From: DAIDKA01 sp035487155
GTDB lineage: Bacteria; Pseudomonadota; Gammaproteobacteria; Steroidobacterales; Steroidobacteraceae
Assembly: GCA_035487155.1 (NCBI GenBank)
Contig: DATHMK010000081.1
Span: forward strand, 1-64,000
Length of the DNA stretch: 64,000 nt
Reading direction: 5' to 3'
Position 1 is the stretch's first letter, and each line of letters opens with the position of its first letter. The translations under genes were made by a program, and so were the position numbers. Under the pieces are notes generated by a model. It made no database searches. It saw only the letters and a program-made list of their open reading frames with translations, and was not told the origin of the DNA. Below are positions 8,492 through 16,195 of this stretch, one piece after another.

Positions 8492-9101
8492 CGGGCGCGA
8501 CGCCCAGATCATCAGCGCCGGTCCAGCGCGCCCAGCGCCCCAGCACCAGATCCGAGTAGTTGCGGCGGCCGACGCTGCCGTTGTAGCGGGCCAGCGCCCG
8601 CGCATAGTTGTTGTGCTCCTGCTGCAGGTAGAAGCGCAGGATGGCACAGCCCATGCGGATGTTGGGCGCGTCATGTACCAGCTCGTAGCGGCGCATGCCC
8701 AGGCGCTCCGGCCAGAACGGCATGACCTGCATGAGCCCGACCGCGCCGGCATTGGATACCGCCCAGCGATCAAAGCGGCTCTCGACATCGATGACCGCCA
8801 GCACCAGCCCCGGGGGCAGGGGCGAGACGCCGCCGCGATGGGTTTCGCAATACACCGTGGTCAGGATATCCAGACGTTCGGAGTCGTTCTTGACCTTGGC
8901 GCGCAGCCGCGGCTCCATCAGTTTGTACCAGACAGCCGAGTCGAAACGGTCCGGAAAACACTGCGCCTGCGCAATGGCATTCGCCACCACGTCCCTCAAG
9001 CCCGCATCCAGCTGCTGGTCCGCCCGCGCCGGCTGGCTGCCCAGCAGTGCTGCGAGCACAACCAGGATCAGGCGTGGCAGGCGCAAGGTCGGATCTGGCA
9101 C
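8478..9101 (-). CDS. Lytic transglycosylase, SLT domain
   Basis: 207 aa with a signal peptide (LPRLILVVLAALLGSQPARA, then ADQQ). Lytic transglycosylases cleave the MurNAc-GlcNAc bond of peptidoglycan with 1,6-anhydro ring formation. The goose-type/SLT core is present: VIDVESRFDRWAVSNAGAVG with the catalytic Glu of the ES pair, GLMQVMPFWPERLG, and the Y-N-G segment ALARYNGSVGR near the C-terminus. It is a short, single-domain, soluble periplasmic form with no LysM domain. It is divergent from pssA. Confidence 0.87.
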   Translation of the reverse strand: MPDPTLRLPRLILVVLAALLGSQPARADQQLDAGLRDVVANAIAQAQCFPDRFDSAVWYKLMEPRLRAKVKNDSERLDILTTVYCETHRGGVSPLPPGLVLAVIDVESRFDRWAVSNAGAVGLMQVMPFWPERLGMRRYELVHDAPNIRMGCAILRFYLQQEHNNYARALARYNGSVGRRNYSDLVLGRWARWTGADDLGVAPVIRK

Positions 9102-9141
9102 GGGTAAATCACTCCGGGCGATCTTACAGTATCATCGCGCG

Positions 9142-9936
9142 ATGATGACTGAGCCCACTGAGCACGCCGTCGCACCTTTGGAACGGCCCCGCAGCCGCAG
9201 CATCTATCTGCTGCCCAATCTGCTGACCACCGGTGCGCTGTTCTCCGGGTTCTACGGCATCGTCGCGGCCATCGACAAGCACTTCGCGGCGGCCGGCATC
9301 GCGGTCTTCGTCGCGGCGATCTTCGATACGCTGGATGGGCGCGCGGCCCGCGCCACCCGCACCGAAAGCGCCTTCGGCAAGGAATACGACTCGCTCTCGG
9401 ACATGGTGTCCTTTGGCCTGGCGCCGGCCATCATTTCCTATCAATGGGGCGTGGTGCGCATCGCCGAATATGGCCGCGCCTGGGGTCGGATCGGCTGGCT
9501 CGCCGCCTTTTTCTACTGCGTGGCGGCGGCGTTGCGCCTGGCGCGCTTCAACGCGCGCTCGGCCACCGCCGACAAGCGCTATTTCGAGGGCCTGCCCAGC
9601 CCCTCCGCGGCCGCGATCGTCGCCGCGTTCATCTGGTTCTCAAGTGAATGGCATGAGCCGGGTCTGCCCGGACTGGTGGCCGCCTTTGGGATCACGGCGG
9701 TGGCCGGAGCCCTGATGGTCAGCGGCTTCGGCTACCCCAGTTTCAAGCAGTTCAATCTGGATCGGCGCATCCGCTTTTTCTACATGATTCTGGTGCCGCT
9801 GTTCTTCGTGCTGGTGGCGATTGATCCACCCACCATGCTGCTGTCGATCTTCGGCGTCTATGCCGCCTCCGCCCCGCTGATCTGGGTGGGACGGCGCATC
9901 CGGCGCCTGTTCCGCGGACCGGCACAGCTTGGCTGA
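9142..9936 (+). CDS. pssA: CDP-diacylglycerol-serine O-phosphatidyltransferase
   Basis: 264 aa integral membrane protein. It makes phosphatidylserine from CDP-diacylglycerol and L-serine, the first step to phosphatidylethanolamine. The CDP-alcohol motif is DTLDGRAARATRTESAFG followed by KEYDSLSD, with all acidic ligands. The N-terminal LLPNLLTTGALFSGFYGI and the later RLARFN and YFEGLPSPSAA are PssA signatures. This is the Bacillus-type membrane enzyme, not the peripheral PLD-type PssA of E. coli. A TACAGT hexamer 11 bases before the ATG may be a -10, giving a very short leader. The 3' end overlaps the uracil-DNA glycosylase gene by eight bases. Confidence 0.92.
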   Translation: MMTEPTEHAVAPLERPRSRSIYLLPNLLTTGALFSGFYGIVAAIDKHFAAAGIAVFVAAIFDTLDGRAARATRTESAFGKEYDSLSDMVSFGLAPAIISYQWGVVRIAEYGRAWGRIGWLAAFFYCVAAALRLARFNARSATADKRYFEGLPSPSAAAIVAAFIWFSSEWHEPGLPGLVAAFGITAVAGALMVSGFGYPSFKQFNLDRRIRFFYMILVPLFFVLVAIDPPTMLLSIFGVYAASAPLIWVGRRIRRLFRGPAQLG

Positions 9937-10603
9937 GTCCGCCGACCCGCAGCGTCGCCGGCATTACCTGGCGGCGCTGGGCATCGAGGAGTGGCTGCCA
10001 CGCCGCCCGCCGCCGGCGCCCGTGGCGCAGGCGCCGGCCACGCCGGGCTGGCAGGAGCTGGAGGAGGCCGTCAGCCGCTGCACCCGCTGCGAGCTGTACC
10101 GGACGCGCACCCGGCCGGTGCTGGGGGTGGGGGACCGTCAGGCCCAATGGCTGATTGTCGGTGAGGCGCCGGGGGCCGAGGAGGACCGCCGCGGCGAGCC
10201 CTTTGTCGGGGCGGCCGGGCAGCTGCTGGATGCCATGCTGCAGGCCATTGGCCTGGCCCGTGGCCGTAATGTGTACATTGCCAATATCCTGAAAAGCCGG
10301 CCGCCGGGCAATCGCGACCCGGCGCCGGCCGAGGTGGCAGCCTGCCTGCCGTATCTGGAGCGGCAGATCGAGCTGATCCAGCCGCGGCTGATCCTGGCGG
10401 TGGGTCGCATCGCCATGCAGAACCTGCTGGGGACCGATAGCAGCCTTGCGCGCATGCGCGGTAAGGTCCATGAGTTCGGGGGTCTTAAGACCCCGCTGAT
10501 CGTCACGTATCATCCGGCCTACCTGTTGCGCAAACCCGAGGACAAGCGCAAGGCGTGGGAGGATCTGAAATTCGCCCGCGGTGTGTTTGCAAGTTTCGTG
10601 TAA
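9929..10603 (+). CDS. Family 4 uracil-DNA glycosylase, Fe-S type (one Cys ligand replaced)
   Basis: 224 aa from a TTG overlapping pssA. Family 4 enzymes excise uracil from DNA and normally carry a 4Fe-4S cluster. The active-site loop is GEAPGAEEDRRGEPFVGAAGQLLD (split here as GEAPGAEED and GEPFVGAAGQLLD). The HPAYLL motif near the C-terminus supplies the second catalytic loop. Cluster ligands Cys51 and Cys54 (CTRC) and Cys139 (VAAC) are present. The third expected Cys, in the usual K-C-R-P-P segment, reads KSRPPGNRDP, so residue 123 is Ser. That would leave three cysteines, or need a different ligand. A proline-rich insertion precedes the first Cys pair. It leads straight into rimI. Confidence 0.88.
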   Translation: MAESADPQRRRHYLAALGIEEWLPRRPPPAPVAQAPATPGWQELEEAVSRCTRCELYRTRTRPVLGVGDRQAQWLIVGEAPGAEEDRRGEPFVGAAGQLLDAMLQAIGLARGRNVYIANILKSRPPGNRDPAPAEVAACLPYLERQIELIQPRLILAVGRIAMQNLLGTDSSLARMRGKVHEFGGLKTPLIVTYHPAYLLRKPEDKRKAWEDLKFARGVFASFV

Positions 10604-10622
10604 GGAAAGGCTGCCACCGATC

Positions 10623-11132
10623 ATGGCCACGGCTCCCGACCAGTTCGCCCGCGCGGCGCCCTTGAAGGTGCGCCCCATGCGTGAGAGCGATGTCGATGAG
10701 GTCATCGGCATCGAGCGCGCGTCGTATCAGTTCCCGTGGACCGAGGGGATTTTCCACGATTGCCTGCGGGTGGCCTACCTGTGCCGCGTCGCCGTGCAGG
10801 AGCAGCGCATCGTCGGCTACGCCGTCATGAGCATGGGTGCCGGCGAGGCCCATATCCTCAACCTGTGCGTGCGCGCCGAAACGCGCCGCGCGGGCGTGGG
10901 GCGCGCGCTGATCCGCTATCTGCTGGAGCAGGCCGAGAATGCCGGCATGGTGGAGGCGTTCCTGGAAGTGCGACCCTCCAACGCCATCGCCCTGATCCTG
11001 TACCAGTCATTGGGCTTCGAGCAGATCGGCACCCGCCGCGGCTACTACCAGGCCGTGGGCGGACGCGAGGATGCCGCGGTGCTGCGCCTGCGCCTGGCGG
11101 GACCCGGCAGCTTCAGTACCGGGATCCGCTAG
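10623..11132 (+). CDS. rimI: Ribosomal-protein-alanine N-acetyltransferase RimI
   Basis: 169 aa from the ATG of MATAPDQF; a longer upstream reading lacks family similarity. This is a GNAT-fold enzyme that acetylates the N-terminal alanine of ribosomal protein S18. Seen are RPMRESDVDEVIGIERASY, FPWTEGIFHDCL, the acetyl-CoA pyrophosphate loop RRAGVGRALIRYLL, and FLEVRPSNAIALILYQSLGFEQIGTRRGYY (family-typical, including the RxGYY end). It sits 20 bases after the uracil-DNA glycosylase gene and eight bases before cls, so the three are probably co-transcribed. Confidence 0.9.
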   Translation: MATAPDQFARAAPLKVRPMRESDVDEVIGIERASYQFPWTEGIFHDCLRVAYLCRVAVQEQRIVGYAVMSMGAGEAHILNLCVRAETRRAGVGRALIRYLLEQAENAGMVEAFLEVRPSNAIALILYQSLGFEQIGTRRGYYQAVGGREDAAVLRLRLAGPGSFSTGIR

Positions 11133-11139
11133 CGACCCG

Positions 11140-12552
11140 ATGGGCACCATCCATACGGCGTACGAGCTGTTCGACGCCTGGTTCCTGCTGGTGCTGTCGT
11201 TTGGCTGCGCGCTCATCGCCTCAATCCATGCCCTGCTGACCAAGCCCGATCCGCGCAGCGCCTTCGGCTGGATCGTCATGTGCTGGCTGTTCCCCTTGGG
11301 CGGCCCGATCCTGTACGGCCTGTTCGGCATCAACCGGGTGCGCGCTCGGGCCCGCCAGTTGCGCGGTGAGCTGGGCAAGCCGCGCACGCCGCTGCGGCTT
11401 GGCGCGCAGGAGCTGCCTGCGGATCATCTGATGCGCATCGGCGATGCGGTCACGCAGTGGCCGCGGGTCGCGGGCAATACCATCGAAAGTCTCGAGAACG
11501 GCGAGAACGCCTTTCCACCCATGCTCGCCGCCATCGCAGCCGCGCAAACCACGGTGTGGATGGCGACCTATATTTTCGAGACCGATCCGGTGGGTCGGCA
11601 ATTCATCACGGCGTTGGCCGCCGCCGCCGCGCGCGGCGTGCAGGTGCGCGTGCTCATCGACGGGGTCGGGGAGTGGTACAGCTGGCCGCATGCGGTGGCG
11701 GAACTGCGCCGCGCCGGCGTCACCACGGCGCGCTTCCTGCCGCCGCGGATCCTGCCGCCGCGCCTGTCGCTCAACATGCGCAACCATCGCAAGCTGCTGC
11801 TGATCGATGGCCGGATCGGGTTCCTGGGCGGGATGAACATCGGCGGACGTGAAGTGGGCAAGCAGGGCGCGCGGCGCATGGCCGATCTGCATTTCAAGGT
11901 CTGCGGGCCGGTGCTGCGGCCGCTGGGGGAGGCCTTCAGGATCGACTGGCAGTTTGCCTCGGGCGAAACCCTGGCGGTGCCCGAGGCCCCGCCAGCGTGT
12001 GGTGAGTGCCTGTGTCGCGTGATCACCGAAGGACCCGATGAAGACAATGACAAGCTGGTATCGGTGATGGTGGGCGCCGTATCCATGGCACGCGAGCAGC
12101 TGCTGATCATGACACCGTATTTCATTCCGCCGCCGGAGTTGAGTTCGGCGCTGCAGTCGGCGGCGCTGCGTGGCGTGGATGTCACGGTGGTGCTGCCCGA
12201 GCGCAGCAATCTGCGCTACGTGGACTGGGCCTGCCGGCGCTGGCTGCAGCCGCTGGTGGAGCGCGGCGTGCGGGTGCTGCTGCAGCCGGCACCGTTCGCG
12301 CACACCAAACTTCTGGTGATGGACGGCAGTTATGCCCAGATCGGCTCGGCCAATCTGGATCCGCGCAGCCTGCGACTGAATTTCGAGATCGCGCTGGAGG
12401 TCTACGATGCGGCGACCTGCCGCCGGCTCGGGCAGTACATCATTACCGCGCGGGATCGCTCCACGCCGCTCACTGCCGCCATGCTCCAGGGGCTTGGCCG
12501 GTTGGCACAGCTGCGTAACAGCTTGTTCTGGCTGCTGTCTCCGTACCTCTGA
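11140..12552 (+). CDS. cls: Cardiolipin synthase
   Basis: 470 aa. It transfers a phosphatidyl group between phosphatidylglycerol molecules to make cardiolipin at the inner membrane. Two N-terminal membrane helices (FLLVLSFGCALIASIHALL and GWIVMCWLFPLGGPILYGLF) precede the two phospholipase-D domains. HKD motif 1 is HRKLLLIDGRIGFLGGMN near residue 215. Motif 2 is HTKLLVMDGSYAQIGSANLD near residue 388. Both are complete. The C-terminal NSLFWLLSPYL end is typical of ClsA-type enzymes. The start at MGTIHTAY was chosen because residues before it are not membrane-like and would overlap rimI. Confidence 0.92.
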   Translation: MGTIHTAYELFDAWFLLVLSFGCALIASIHALLTKPDPRSAFGWIVMCWLFPLGGPILYGLFGINRVRARARQLRGELGKPRTPLRLGAQELPADHLMRIGDAVTQWPRVAGNTIESLENGENAFPPMLAAIAAAQTTVWMATYIFETDPVGRQFITALAAAAARGVQVRVLIDGVGEWYSWPHAVAELRRAGVTTARFLPPRILPPRLSLNMRNHRKLLLIDGRIGFLGGMNIGGREVGKQGARRMADLHFKVCGPVLRPLGEAFRIDWQFASGETLAVPEAPPACGECLCRVITEGPDEDNDKLVSVMVGAVSMAREQLLIMTPYFIPPPELSSALQSAALRGVDVTVVLPERSNLRYVDWACRRWLQPLVERGVRVLLQPAPFAHTKLLVMDGSYAQIGSANLDPRSLRLNFEIALEVYDAATCRRLGQYIITARDRSTPLTAAMLQGLGRLAQLRNSLFWLLSPYL

Positions 12553-12580
12553 AGGCGGCCACTTGACCGGGTCATGGTGA

Positions 12581-12596
12581 CTGTATAAATATACAG
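12581..12596. promoter_or_regulatory. LexA (SOS) box overlapping a promoter
   Basis: CTGTATAAATATACAG matches the E. coli LexA operator consensus CTGT-N8-ACAG exactly, with an AT-rich centre. A TTGACC (-35 candidate) lies at 12563-12568, and with 17-bp spacing the -10 would be TAAATA inside the box. A repressor bound here would block that promoter. The only gene downstream is the small ORF at 12621, 24 bases away. Confidence 0.8.
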
Positions 12597-12620
12597 TCCA
12601 TACTCCCCAAGGTGCCCGCC

Positions 12621-12851
12621 ATGCTGCTCGACCCCAAGCGTCTCATCGACCGCTCCATCGCTGATCTGACTCAACTCTCAACCCTGCTGGCGGCCGAAGT
12701 GCGCTGCGAACCGGTGTTGCAGACACCGGAGTTGCGCGCCTGCGAAGAGGCGGTGGCCACCATCGGCAATCTGATACCGCGGCTGCAGGCGGCACGCAAC
12801 GCGCCCATTGCCGCGCTGGGCGTGAGCGGCTGTTCAAGCTGCGAGGACTAA
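12621..12851 (+). CDS. Small SOS-box-controlled protein of unknown function
   Basis: 76 aa from the ATG of MLLDPKRL. I do not recognise the family. The sequence is mostly predicted helix: DRSIADLTQLSTLLAAEVR, then ELRACEEAVATIGNLIPRLQAARN. It ends with a C-x2-C pair in GCSSCED that could bind metal or be redox active. No signal peptide or membrane segment is seen. It directly follows a consensus LexA box and promoter, so it is probably induced by DNA damage (inference). The GTG three codons upstream is an alternative start. No strong Shine-Dalgarno sequence is visible. Roles seen for other small SOS proteins include cell-division inhibition, RecA modulation and toxicity, but nothing in the sequence selects one. 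Confidence 0.68.
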   Translation: MLLDPKRLIDRSIADLTQLSTLLAAEVRCEPVLQTPELRACEEAVATIGNLIPRLQAARNAPIAALGVSGCSSCED

Positions 12852-12871
12852 CGCGCCTCTGGCGCCGCTCC

Positions 12872-13285
12872 TCAGTCGATGAGCAGTTTCAGGTTGTGAC
12901 CGGCGCGGCTGTTCAATTCCTTGGCGCTGAGCGTTGCATCATTATCGGTGTCAGCCGCGGTGAAGCGCTGCTTCACCAGTGCCAGATATTCATTCTTTGA
13001 CAGCGTGCCATCCCGATCCGTATCGGCAGTCCTGAAGGTTGCCCGGCGCATGATGCCCTTGGCTTCGGCGCGATCGAGTGTGCCATCCCCGTTCTGGTCG
13101 AGCTTGTCAAAACGCGCACCCGCCGCGGCCTCGACCTCGTTCCAGTCCAATGTCCGGTCGTGGTCCTTGTCGTACTTGGCCACTACGGCTCTGGAGGACT
13201 CGGCCAGCACGTACGGTGCGGCCACCGCCATCGCGAGCAGCGCCGCAACGCCGAGGCCAAAACCGGTGCTGGTGCGATAGCTCAT
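12872..13285 (-). CDS. Periplasmic EF-hand calcium-binding protein
   Basis: 137 aa from MSYRTSTG. A signal peptide (FGLGVAALLAMAVAAPYVLA) precedes four EF-hand loops: DKDHDRTLDWNE, DQNGDGTLDRAE, DTDRDGTLSKNE and DTDNDATLSAKE. The middle two are canonical 12-residue calcium loops with Gly at position 6. The first and last have Arg or Ala there but keep the acidic ligands and the terminal Glu. This resembles small calmodulin-like (calerythrin/CSP) proteins of proteobacteria; it probably binds calcium in the periplasm. An in-frame reading upstream to 13540 is antisense to the next gene and is rejected. No operon partner. Confidence 0.86.
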   Translation of the reverse strand: MSYRTSTGFGLGVAALLAMAVAAPYVLAESSRAVVAKYDKDHDRTLDWNEVEAAAGARFDKLDQNGDGTLDRAEAKGIMRRATFRTADTDRDGTLSKNEYLALVKQRFTAADTDNDATLSAKELNSRAGHNLKLLID

Positions 13286-13415
13286 GAATGTTTTAAGCCT
13301 ACTCCCGATACCTGCGCTCAGCTGTAGGACAAAGATGAAATCGAGCGCGGTCACGGAACATCCGCGATGCACCGCAGTCCACCACAGGTCAACCCGTACC
13401 AACCAGGAGCGCACC

Positions 13416-14369
13416 ATGACTAGCCCTGCGATGTCGAAGACCATGAAAGCCGTCCGGATCCCGCAGTTCGGTGGCCCCGAGGTGCTGCGCCTTGAGAGCG
13501 TGCCCATTCCGACTCCGGCCGCCGGAGAACTGCTCATCAAGGTTGCCGCTGCCGGCGTGAATCCCGTGGACTACAAGATCCGCAGCGGCAAGTACCCGGC
13601 CGTGAAGCAGGACAAGTTGCCGTTCGCGCTGGGTCGCGACATTGCCGGCACGGTGGTGGAGTGCGGACCTGCGACCTCGCGCTTTGCCAAAGGCGACAGC
13701 GTGTTTGCGATGCCGGGAATGGGACGCGGCGGTTACGCAGAATATGCCGTGGTCAAGGTCAGCGAAGCGGCGCCGAAGCCCGAGACGCTGGATGTCATGC
13801 AGGCCGGTGCGGTGCCGCTCGCGGCGCTCACGGCCTGGCAGGGTCTGTTCAAGCACGGCAAACTCGAGGCCGGGCAGCGGGTGCTGATTCATGGTGGATC
13901 AGGCGGGGTGGGGCACTTTGCCATCCAGTTCGCGAAGGCCAAAGACGCTCATGTCATCACCACTGTGTCTGCGGCCAATATCGACTTCGTGCGCCGATTG
14001 GGGGCCGATGAGGTCATCGATTATCAGGCGCAACGTTTCGAGGACGTGGTCGATGAGGTGGATGTGGTGTTTGATCTGGTGGGCGGGGACATACAGCAGC
14101 GCTCCTGGCAGGTGCTGAAGAAAGGCGGCGTGCTGGTGTCGACCCTGAATGAGCCCTCGCAGGACCAGGCGGCGGCACGCGGGGCACGTGGACTGCGTTA
14201 CACGGTCACCGAAAGCGGCGCGGACCTCGCCGAGATCGGTGTGCTCATTGATGCGGGCCGGGTAAAGCCGGTCATCACCCGGACCTATCAGTTGAAGGAT
14301 GCCGCGGCGGCCGAGCGATTCCTCGAGCAGGAGCATCCGGCAGGCAAGGTGGTGCTCTCAGTGCCTTAG
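13416..14369 (+). CDS. MDR-superfamily NADP-dependent quinone oxidoreductase
   Basis: 317 aa. It is a zinc-free medium-chain dehydrogenase/reductase of the quinone-oxidoreductase type: MKAVRIPQFGGPEVLRLESVPIP at the start, LGRDIAGTVVECG, and the Rossmann motif GGSGGVGHFAIQFAKAKDAHVITT near residue 160. No structural-zinc cysteine cluster or catalytic Cys/His zinc ligands are seen, as expected for quinone or enone reductases. The start is set by AGGAGCG seven bases before the ATG of MTSPAMSK; MKAVRI nine codons later is the alternative. Substrate unknown. Confidence 0.87.
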   Translation: MTSPAMSKTMKAVRIPQFGGPEVLRLESVPIPTPAAGELLIKVAAAGVNPVDYKIRSGKYPAVKQDKLPFALGRDIAGTVVECGPATSRFAKGDSVFAMPGMGRGGYAEYAVVKVSEAAPKPETLDVMQAGAVPLAALTAWQGLFKHGKLEAGQRVLIHGGSGGVGHFAIQFAKAKDAHVITTVSAANIDFVRRLGADEVIDYQAQRFEDVVDEVDVVFDLVGGDIQQRSWQVLKKGGVLVSTLNEPSQDQAAARGARGLRYTVTESGADLAEIGVLIDAGRVKPVITRTYQLKDAAAAERFLEQEHPAGKVVLSVP

Positions 14370-14422
14370 AGGTTGTCGGTGCGATGCTGTACCCTCCGCA
14401 TATTTGCGCGAGGGTACGGCTG

Positions 14423-16033
14423 GTGTCTGAAGCTGAAATTGTCAAGGAAATCAGGCGTCGCCGCACCTTTGCCATCATCTCCCACCCGGATGCCGGCAAG
14501 ACCACGCTGACCGAGAAGCTGCTGCTGTTCGGGGGTGCCATCCAGATGGCCGGAACCGTGAAGGGCCGCAAGGCGACGCGCCATGCGACCTCGGACTGGA
14601 TGCGCCTGGAACAGCAGCGCGGTATCTCCGTGACCTCTTCGGTCATGCAGTTTCCGTTCCGTGACTGCATCGTCAACCTGCTCGACACGCCGGGCCACGA
14701 GGACTTCTCCGAAGACACCTATCGCACACTGACGGCCGTGGACTCGGCGCTGATGGTGATCGACTGTGCCAAGGGCGTCGAAGAGCGGACCGTGAAGCTG
14801 ATGGAGGTGTGTCGGTTGCGCGATACGCCCATCATCACCTTCATCAACAAGCTGGACCGCGAGGGCCGTGCACCGATCGAACTGCTGGATGAGATCGAGC
14901 AGGTGCTGAAGATCCGAACCGCCCCAGTGACCTGGCCCATCGGCATGGGGCAGCGCCTCAAGGGTGTCTACCACATCCCCGAGGACCGCATCTATGCCTA
15001 CCAGGCCGCGGAGAAGGGTCGCGTCGGTGAGAACGCGATCATCGATGGACTGGCCTCGGCGCAGGCGCAGGAGTTCCTGGGGGCGGAGGCGGCGACCTTT
15101 GCCGCGGAAGTGGAACTGGTGCAGGGCGCCACCGATGCATTTGACCTTGATGCCTACCTTGCCGGCCGGCAGACGCCGGTGTTCTTCGGCTCTGCGATCA
15201 ACAATTTCGGCGTGGAGGAACTGCTGGCGGCATTTGCCGAGAATGCTCCAGGCCCGCTGCCGCGCGCGAGCCGCGAGCGCACCGTGGAGGCGCTGGAACC
15301 GAAGCTCACCGGATTCGTGTTCAAGATCCAGGCCAACATGGATCCGGCGCACCGCGACCGGATTGCCTTCATGCGCCTGTGCTCGGGGCGCTACGAGCGC
15401 GGCATGCGTCTGTACCATTCGCGGCTGAAGAAGGAAGTGCGCGTCGCCGATGCGCTCACCTTCATGGCAGCGGACCGCGCCCAGGCTGAGGAAGCCTTTG
15501 CCGGTGACATCATCGGTCTGCACAACCACGGCACCATCAATATCGGCGACACCTTCACCGAGGGTGAGCAGCTGGGGTTCACCGGCATTCCCAGCTTCGC
15601 GCCCGAACTGTTCCGCCGCGCCGTGCTCAAGGATCCTCTGAAGATGAAGGCGCTGCAGAAGGGCCTGGCGCAGCTGTGCGAGGAGGGCGCGACGCAGCTG
15701 TTCAAGCCCATGCGCAACAATGATCTGATTCTGGGCGCCGTCGGGCCGCTGCAGTTCGAGGTCGTGGCCTTCAGGCTGCAGGATGAATACAACGTGCAGT
15801 GCGTGTTCGACACCATCGGCGTGCACACGGCGCGCTGGGTGTACTGCAATGATGACAAGATGCTGGCGGAGTTCCAGCAGCGCAACTACGACAACCTGGC
15901 CGTGGATCACGGCGGAGCGCTGGTCTATCTCGCGCCCTCGCGGGTGAACCTGCATTTGACACTGGAGCGCTGGCCCGGAGTCACGTTCCGCGAGACCCGC
16001 GAACACTCCGATGCGGCGGTCGACAATGATTGA
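14423..16033 (+). CDS. prfC: Peptide chain release factor 3
   Basis: 536 aa from a GTG at VSEAEIVKEI (E. coli RF3 is 529 aa). RF3 is a GTPase that recycles RF1/RF2 after peptide release and aids ribosome quality control. G1 is SHPDAGKTTLTEKLL, the switch region contains RGISVTSSVMQF, G3 is LLDTPGHEDFSEDTYRTL, and G4 is INKLDRE. Domains II and III follow with GLHNHGTINIGDTF and LQFEVVAFRLQDEYN. A start 13 codons upstream is possible but lies outside the family alignment. A hairpin follows the stop. Confidence 0.94.
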   Translation: MSEAEIVKEIRRRRTFAIISHPDAGKTTLTEKLLLFGGAIQMAGTVKGRKATRHATSDWMRLEQQRGISVTSSVMQFPFRDCIVNLLDTPGHEDFSEDTYRTLTAVDSALMVIDCAKGVEERTVKLMEVCRLRDTPIITFINKLDREGRAPIELLDEIEQVLKIRTAPVTWPIGMGQRLKGVYHIPEDRIYAYQAAEKGRVGENAIIDGLASAQAQEFLGAEAATFAAEVELVQGATDAFDLDAYLAGRQTPVFFGSAINNFGVEELLAAFAENAPGPLPRASRERTVEALEPKLTGFVFKIQANMDPAHRDRIAFMRLCSGRYERGMRLYHSRLKKEVRVADALTFMAADRAQAEEAFAGDIIGLHNHGTINIGDTFTEGEQLGFTGIPSFAPELFRRAVLKDPLKMKALQKGLAQLCEEGATQLFKPMRNNDLILGAVGPLQFEVVAFRLQDEYNVQCVFDTIGVHTARWVYCNDDKMLAEFQQRNYDNLAVDHGGALVYLAPSRVNLHLTLERWPGVTFRETREHSDAAVDND

Positions 16034-16052
16034 TGGCGCGTTAGAAAGGTCG

Positions 16053-16089
16053 GCGTAAGAAACAGGCGCGTCTCGCCTTTTGCTTACGC
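16053..16089 (+). terminator. Possible terminator hairpin after prfC
   Basis: An outer stem GCGTAAG/CTTACGC encloses an inner stem AGGCG/CGCCT with loop CGTCT; four T residues follow the inner stem. The T-run is short, so termination strength is uncertain. Confidence 0.4.
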
Positions 16090-16113
16090 GCGCCTTACCG
16101 AGGCGGCTTCTTT

Positions 16114-16148
16114 TCCTCACGTGCCCTTTATGTCGCTGTCACTATCCT
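16114..16148 (+). promoter_or_regulatory. Shared-type activator promoter of KdpD-like kinase 1
   Basis: Two adjacent 11-bp half-sites, TCCTCACGTGC then CCTTTATGTCG, are followed by seven bases and the -10 box TATCCT. The same layout precedes kinase 2, the RND operon and the NtrC unit. The first half-site matches TTCTTACGTGG of the RND promoter at 8 of 11 positions. The predicted transcript start near 16155 falls after the GTG at 16151, which favours ATG 16196 as the kinase start. Confidence 0.5.
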
Positions 16149-16195
16149 GAGTGCATGCGGCAAACAGCAAATCCAGGCTGCCTCAACGCCCGGTC

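Noticed and set aside
14366..16120. A 584-codon minus-strand frame over prfC
   Set aside because: Shadow of release factor 3, whose GTPase motifs are complete on the other strand.
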